A DNA stretch of 8,088 nucleotides from Candidatus Zixiibacteriota bacterium (lineage in GTDB: Bacteria > Zixibacteria > MSB-5A5 > SM1-73): positions 1 to 8,088 of the forward strand of contig JALHUP010000347.1 in NCBI GenBank assembly GCA_022866585.1. Direction: 5' to 3'. Both the position numbers and the translations under genes were made by a program. The notes below the pieces were generated by a model. It was not told the DNA's origin. It was given only the letters and a program-made list of their open reading frames with translations, and searched no databases. Below are positions 5,329 through 8,088 of the stretch, one piece after another (position 1 is the first letter of the stretch; every line of letters begins with the position of its first letter).

Positions 5329-5598
5329 TTAAATCCTCTCTAATTCATACTCTTTTACTGAAACTTTTATTTCCCTTTTTACATTAGTCCTTGATCTGGC
5401 TATCCGCTCTAATTCCTCCCAAGTATGGGCATCGTAATATCTGTCCTTGCATTCCACACATACTTTCCCCGGAACGTTCTCTATGATTATAAGCTTGCCC
5501 TTATAATGAAAATCAATCGTCATTCTCTTTTTTACCACTTCGTTCCCACAAAAATCACAACTCTCTTTCTGTTTCCTCATTCTCTCAATCTTGCTCAT
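5329..5598 (-). CDS. YgiT-type zinc finger protein without a visible toxin partner
   Basis: An 89-residue protein with four cysteines in two pairs, C14-x2-C17 and C47-x2-C50, the zinc site of the YgiT/MqsA N-terminal domain. Between them lies the beta segment KLIIIENVPGKVC, with the NVP-x-x-VC element typical of the family. The C-terminus (about 60-89) is charged and helical, ending in a beta strand like that of the second copy at 6860-6627. Unlike MqsA it lacks the DNA-binding HTH domain. Such proteins usually follow a DUF4258 or related toxin gene; here the gene upstream is a flavoprotein 24 bp away. It could be an orphan antitoxin. Confidence 0.82.
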   Translation of the reverse strand: MSKIERMRKQKESCDFCGNEVVKKRMTIDFHYKGKLIIIENVPGKVCVECKDRYYDAHTWEELERIARSRTNVKREIKVSVKEYELERI

Positions 5599-5622
5599 TA
5601 CGGTTTCTCATTTGGGTTATCT

Positions 5623-6054
5623 CTATGGTTCATATATTTTCCTTCCGCCTTCCCAGCTATCCCACCATTCTATTTTCTTGGGGTTAATTTTCAATAAGCA
5701 GAATTCTTCAGATTCAGGACCTTTTGGAAAATGCTGGGAAATATCATAAGGCGCCAATTCCCAAATCCTTTTCTTCTGCTCCAGGTTTTCTACGATTTCA
5801 GCTTCGCCACATATGGTGGCGGATTTATCACCTGAAGGATGTTGGACAAAACTCAGGCAGATTTTAGGATTTCGGGTTATCTGTTTTACCTTTCGAGAAC
5901 CAGCGAACGTGGCAACCCAGATGGACATGTCGGCTTCCACGATGGGAGAAACCGGACGGACTTGCGGCTGATCACCATCCATGGTTGCCAAAAAGGTGAA
6001 AAGACAGCACTCCTTCATTATGTCGACTATTTTCTGTTTATCAGAGGAATTCAT
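5623..6054 (-). CDS. Pyridoxamine 5'-phosphate oxidase-fold flavin-binding protein
   Basis: A 143-residue protein with the split-barrel fold of the PNPOx-like superfamily, similar to general stress protein 26 and other small flavin binders. Visible elements are FTFLATMDGDQPQVRPVSPIV (about 19-39, written here as family signature A-T-x-D-x-x-x-P-x-x-R-P-V), SIWVATFAGSRKVKQI, NPKICLSFVQ, and a C-terminal KINPKKIEWWD. It probably binds FMN or F420 as a cytoplasmic dimer; the substrate is unknown, and the name does not imply vitamin B6 synthesis. AAGGAGC lies just upstream of the ATG, and the preceding protease gene ends 30 bp away, so the two may be co-transcribed. Confidence 0.8.
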   Translation of the reverse strand: MNSSDKQKIVDIMKECCLFTFLATMDGDQPQVRPVSPIVEADMSIWVATFAGSRKVKQITRNPKICLSFVQHPSGDKSATICGEAEIVENLEQKKRIWELAPYDISQHFPKGPESEEFCLLKINPKKIEWWDSWEGGRKIYEP

Positions 6055-6084
6055 AACTACGCTCCTTCTTTCGTGTTCATCCCT

Positions 6085-6462
6085 TTACATTTTGTATAGT
6101 AGTCTACCAAGCATCATGGGCAATGGCTTTAACTCTCGTCGCAACGGATCAAGGGACAATCCCAGAGCTTCAAGGGTAAAGGCACCCAGAAGGATACTGT
6201 CCCCTTCTTCACCAAAGATGACATCTGCTCCTCCGATCCGATCACCGTATTTGAAAAGAGCTCCTCCCTTCTTGCGCACAATCTTTTCTCCATTTGCCAA
6301 TCGGAATTCTTGCTCACCTAATGGTCTGATCCCTAGTTTTTCCAAAATCGGGGTTGGAACCACGGAGTAAATCGCACCAGAATCTATTAGAAACTCAATA
6401 TTCTCAGTCACATCATGATTAGCAGGATTACCCACATCAATCTCTAAAACTGTCAAGCCCAT
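6085..6462 (-). CDS. Retropepsin-like clan AA aspartic protease
   Basis: A 125-residue soluble protein with the single-lobe aspartic protease motif FLIDSGA (about 24-30), where the Asp is catalytic, followed by YSVVP as in the hydrophobic flap-side strand. A second hydrophobic-Gly element, ILLGAFTLEALGLSLDP (about 90-106), matches the conserved ILG-x-x-x-L-E region. Its length fits small prokaryotic clan AA proteases such as the AF_0612-type family. Like retroviral protease it would need to dimerise. The target is unknown. A strong AGGAGGAGG ribosome site precedes the ATG. Immediately upstream lies the remnant of a CCG gene, so the locus is rearranged on that side. Confidence 0.8.
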   Translation of the reverse strand: MGLTVLEIDVGNPANHDVTENIEFLIDSGAIYSVVPTPILEKLGIRPLGEQEFRLANGEKIVRKKGGALFKYGDRIGGADVIFGEEGDSILLGAFTLEALGLSLDPLRRELKPLPMMLGRLLYKM

Positions 6463-6467
6463 AGTAA

Positions 6468-6476
6468 CCTCCTCCT
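6468..6476 (-). promoter_or_regulatory. Strong ribosome binding site of the protease gene
   Basis: AGGAGGAGG, 5 nt before the ATG at 6462. It is the strongest Shine-Dalgarno sequence in the window and fixes the start. Confidence 0.8.
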
Positions 6477-6511
6477 GTAAGAGGTTTTCTTGAATACCTG
6501 TTGCCCTTTTA

Positions 6512-6583
6512 CTACGTTATTGCTTCAGCAAAGAATGTTGTCAAATCAACAATCCTCAATTTTTCTTCCACTGGATAACCTCT
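6512..6583 (-). pseudogene. 3' remnant of a second CCG-domain (HdrB/HdrD-like) gene
   Basis: Read on the minus strand, the stretch gives GYPVEEKLRIVDLTTFF followed by AEAIT and a TAG stop. The intact gene at 7204 ends GYPEELKLRIVDLTALF followed by VEAIS and a TAA stop. By hand, 50 of 69 aligned nucleotides match, and many differences are at third positions. Homology starts abruptly at GGTTATCC; upstream there is a stop codon and a 9-bp hairpin in place of the rest of the gene. This is therefore the last 23 codons of a diverged paralogue that was otherwise deleted or replaced, now lying between the YgiT and protease genes. Confidence 0.75.
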
Positions 6584-6587
6584 TGTT

Positions 6588-6612
6588 CGTCACGGACACC
6601 CTATCCGTGACG
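6588..6612. repeat. Perfect 9-bp inverted repeat at the remnant breakpoint
   Basis: CGTCACGGA (6588-6596) and TCCGTGACG (6604-6612) flank the 7-nt loop CACCCTA. The hairpin sits 15 bp behind the YgiT stop codon and about 5 bp from the point where CCG-gene homology begins. No run of T follows on the minus strand, so a factor-independent terminator is unlikely. It may be a palindromic repeat element or the scar of the rearrangement. Confidence 0.6.
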
Positions 6613-6626
6613 TTCTATTGTAATAA

Positions 6627-6860
6627 TTAAACCCTGGACGTGTAGTCAAATACGGGAACTTTGATAGTCTTCACGGGTTTGAATTTTTCTTTTGCAAATC
6701 TCAGCAGTTCATCAGTGACCTCCGGAGAATAGGTTTTTTCTCCACATTTGGTGCAAACCTCGGCCGGAACATTCTTCACCAAAAGATACTTGCTATCCTC
6801 TTCATAGCTAAAGGTCACCTTTTTTTTCTCTACCCTCCCTCCACAAAAAACGCATTTCAT
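6627..6860 (-). CDS. YgiT-type zinc finger protein, probable antitoxin to DUF4258
   Basis: A 77-residue protein with zinc ligands C3-x2-C6 and C36-x2-C39. The second pair lies in LLVKNVPAEVCTKCG, a near copy of the same segment in the gene at 5598-5329. The tail (about 50-77) is helical, then ends KTIKVPVFDY. No HTH domain is present. DUF4258 followed by a YgiT zinc finger is a recurrent two-gene toxin-antitoxin-like arrangement. The ATG follows the DUF4258 stop by 7 bp, and its AGGAGA ribosome site lies inside the last codons of that gene, so translation is probably coupled. The antitoxin role is inferred from gene order and family. Confidence 0.86.
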   Translation of the reverse strand: MKCVFCGGRVEKKKVTFSYEEDSKYLLVKNVPAEVCTKCGEKTYSPEVTDELLRFAKEKFKPVKTIKVPVFDYTSRV

Positions 6861-6867
6861 AAATAGC

Positions 6868-7167
6868 TCATCTCCTTATTTTATGGTTAATCCATTCCCT
6901 CGGATCAGGTTCATAGGTTGTAATGACCACTACCGCTGGTGGTAAAGAAATTTGAATATGCAAATTTCTTCCACCTTCTGTCTTACCATAAATAAGACAG
7001 CTTGGTGAGTATTTATCCTTAGGATACTCTTCAATAATCTCACCTGCCAATATAACCTGTTCTACCTCAGAACGATCTATCGACCTTTTGATCATCCTTT
7101 TTACCGCATGGTCTGAAAATCGGTACTTACCTTCTCTTATTTTATCCTGAATAGCCTTTATGGTCAT
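6868..7167 (-). CDS. DUF4258 domain protein, probable toxin
   Basis: A 99-residue protein that fits DUF4258: an N-terminal helix, then RFSDHAVKRMIKRSIDRSEVE (about 16-36; H20, R24 and R28 in the family H-A-x-x-R-M-x-x-R pattern), an EIIEEYPKDKYSPSCLIYG strand region, and the C-terminal HIQISLPPAVVVITTYEPD (about 70-88). DUF4258 proteins are related to RelE/BrnT-like small toxins, so RNA cleavage is possible but untested for this family as far as I know. The first gene of the pair with the YgiT protein. The ATG has no strong ribosome site. It starts 36 bp behind the CCG gene stop and may be read from that transcript. Confidence 0.84.
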   Translation of the reverse strand: MTIKAIQDKIREGKYRFSDHAVKRMIKRSIDRSEVEQVILAGEIIEEYPKDKYSPSCLIYGKTEGGRNLHIQISLPPAVVVITTYEPDPREWINHKIRR

Positions 7168-7203
7168 CTACATTATCAACGCAAGATAATTCATCCTTGT
7201 TAA

Positions 7204-8088
7204 TTATGATATCGCCTCGACAAACAAAGCGGTCAAATCAACAATTCTCAGTTTCAACTCTTCTGGATAACCTTCAGCATTCTGCGTGCAGGAGAAATGA
7301 ATCTGGCATTTGGGACAGGCGGTGATTAAAACTTCCGCACCGGTGTTTTTTGCTTCCTTCAATCTATTGGTCTGGATCATCCTTGAATACATATCGCAGT
7401 TCACCCAGGATGAGGTGCCACAGCAGATAGCATTCTTTCTGTTTTTGGGCATCTCTAAAAATTCTACACCCGAAATGGAACTCATCACCTTTCGGGGAGG
7501 ATCATAAATCCCTAAAAACCTGCCCAATCTACAAGGATCCTGATAGGTGACTTTCTTTTCTACTTTATTCAATTTAATTTTATTTTTAGAAAGCTCATCT
7601 GCGATCAACTCCGAAATATGTATTACCTCAAAATCGGTTTTGCCAAAAAATTCAGGATAGTCTATTTTCAGAGAAACCAGACATTCAGGACAAGAGGTGA
7701 TGATCTTTTTTGCCCCGGATTTTTTTATCTGGTCGATGTTATGCTTAGCCAATCTTTTGAAGTTTTCAACATCTCCCATCCACAAAAGATCATGCCCACA
7801 GCACCTCTCATTTGACAAAACCATAGGCTCAATTCCGAAGAAGTTCAAAATCTTTAAAGTAGATCGGGCTGAATCTAAAGAATTTGCTTTAATGTCAGAA
7901 AAGAAGACATCGAAATAGGGAAGACATCCCACAAAATATAAATATTCGGATTTTTCTTTAGTTTTCAGATCGGAGGTTATCCATCCCAATCTATTTTGTT
8001 TCAGCTCACCTGCGGTCATTATTTTCATAAGGGATTGCAAAGCCCCTCCGTGCGAACATTTGGCATCCTGACCTTCGGAATTTGCTTG
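7204..8088 (-). CDS. CCG-domain iron-sulfur protein, HdrB/HdrD-like, 5' end beyond the window
   Basis: The visible part ends in two CCG domains: C39, C80-C81-G, C117-x2-C120, and C170, C206-C207-G, C242-x2-C245 (numbered from a TTG at 8040). In HdrB and HdrD such domains bind noncubane [4Fe-4S] clusters that handle disulfides or pass electrons. I do not think the TTG is the true start. The frame stays open for all 16 codons to the window edge, and these read as family-like sequence (KCSHGGALQSLM), so the gene probably has an upstream ferredoxin region. GGAGG near the TTG could be chance. It is probably a partner of the HdrA-MvhD protein, though accessory genes now separate them. Confidence 0.85.
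   Translation of the reverse strand, partial: QANSEGQDAKCSHGGALQSLMKIMTAGELKQNRLGWITSDLKTKEKSEYLYFVGCLPYFDVFFSDIKANSLDSARSTLKILNFFGIEPMVLSNERCCGHDLLWMGDVENFKRLAKHNIDQIKKSGAKKIITSCPECLVSLKIDYPEFFGKTDFEVIHISELIADELSKNKIKLNKVEKKVTYQDPCRLGRFLGIYDPPRKVMSSISGVEFLEMPKNRKNAICCGTSSWVNCDMYSRMIQTNRLKEAKNTGAEVLITACPKCQIHFSCTQNAEGYPEELKLRIVDLTALFVEAIS

Noticed and set aside
6512..7278. The two similar CCG-gene tails as att-site direct repeats of an element that integrated at the gene's 3' end
   Set aside because: Identity is only about 72% with many synonymous changes, which indicates an old paralogue and not an integration duplicate. No integrase is present between them.
8038..8040. TTG at 8040 as the true start of the CCG gene
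   Set aside because: The frame stays open to the window edge and the upstream residues look like family sequence, so the gene is treated as partial despite a GGAGG nearby.
1..8088. tRNA, rRNA or CRISPR arrays
   Set aside because: No cloverleaf with conserved T-loop, no rRNA-like sequence and no regularly spaced direct repeats were seen on either strand by eye.

Overview
All genes I can support lie on the minus strand. The window looks like a chromosomal stretch from an anaerobic bacterium that I cannot name. It carries a heterodisulfide-reductase (Hdr) electron-transfer locus that is interrupted, and followed downstream, by accessory DNA. The bacterial assignment rests on Shine-Dalgarno sites and on a SECIS-like hairpin directly behind an in-frame UGA. 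Archaeal SECIS elements usually lie in untranslated regions instead.

Reading in the direction of transcription (right to left): 8088-7204 is a CCG-domain iron-sulfur protein (HdrB/HdrD-like), cut by the window edge. 7167-4180 is an accessory stretch: a DUF4258/YgiT toxin-antitoxin-like pair, the 3' scrap of a second CCG gene (6583-6512), a retropepsin-like protease, a pyridoxamine-phosphate-oxidase-fold flavoprotein, a lone YgiT zinc-finger protein, a lone minimal nucleotidyltransferase (MNT), and an MNT/HEPN pair. 4151-1662 is a large HdrA-MvhD fusion. A simple ORF caller splits it in two at a TGA (3536-3534). Reading frame, family alignment and the hairpin 20 nt downstream all argue that this TGA encodes selenocysteine.

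Downstream of hdrA, 1620-1511 holds several palindromes. Then come two consecutive integron gene cassettes in the same orientation. Cassette A (1503-727) has a UDG-superfamily gene with its stop codon inside the attC R'' core. Cassette B (726 to about 3) has a DUF4160/DUF2442 toxin-antitoxin-like pair. Its attC is cut off by the left window edge just before the last four bases of R'. No integrase gene is visible, so this is either a CALIN-type cluster or the end of an array whose integrase lies elsewhere.

The Hdr proteins should act together in cytoplasmic, flavin-based electron transfer; the MvhD domain would link HdrA to a hydrogenase or another electron donor. The accessory genes are mostly small stress or toxin-antitoxin modules. 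The main points are the selenocysteine HdrA, the unannotated attC array, and the traces of an interrupted and duplicated Hdr locus.
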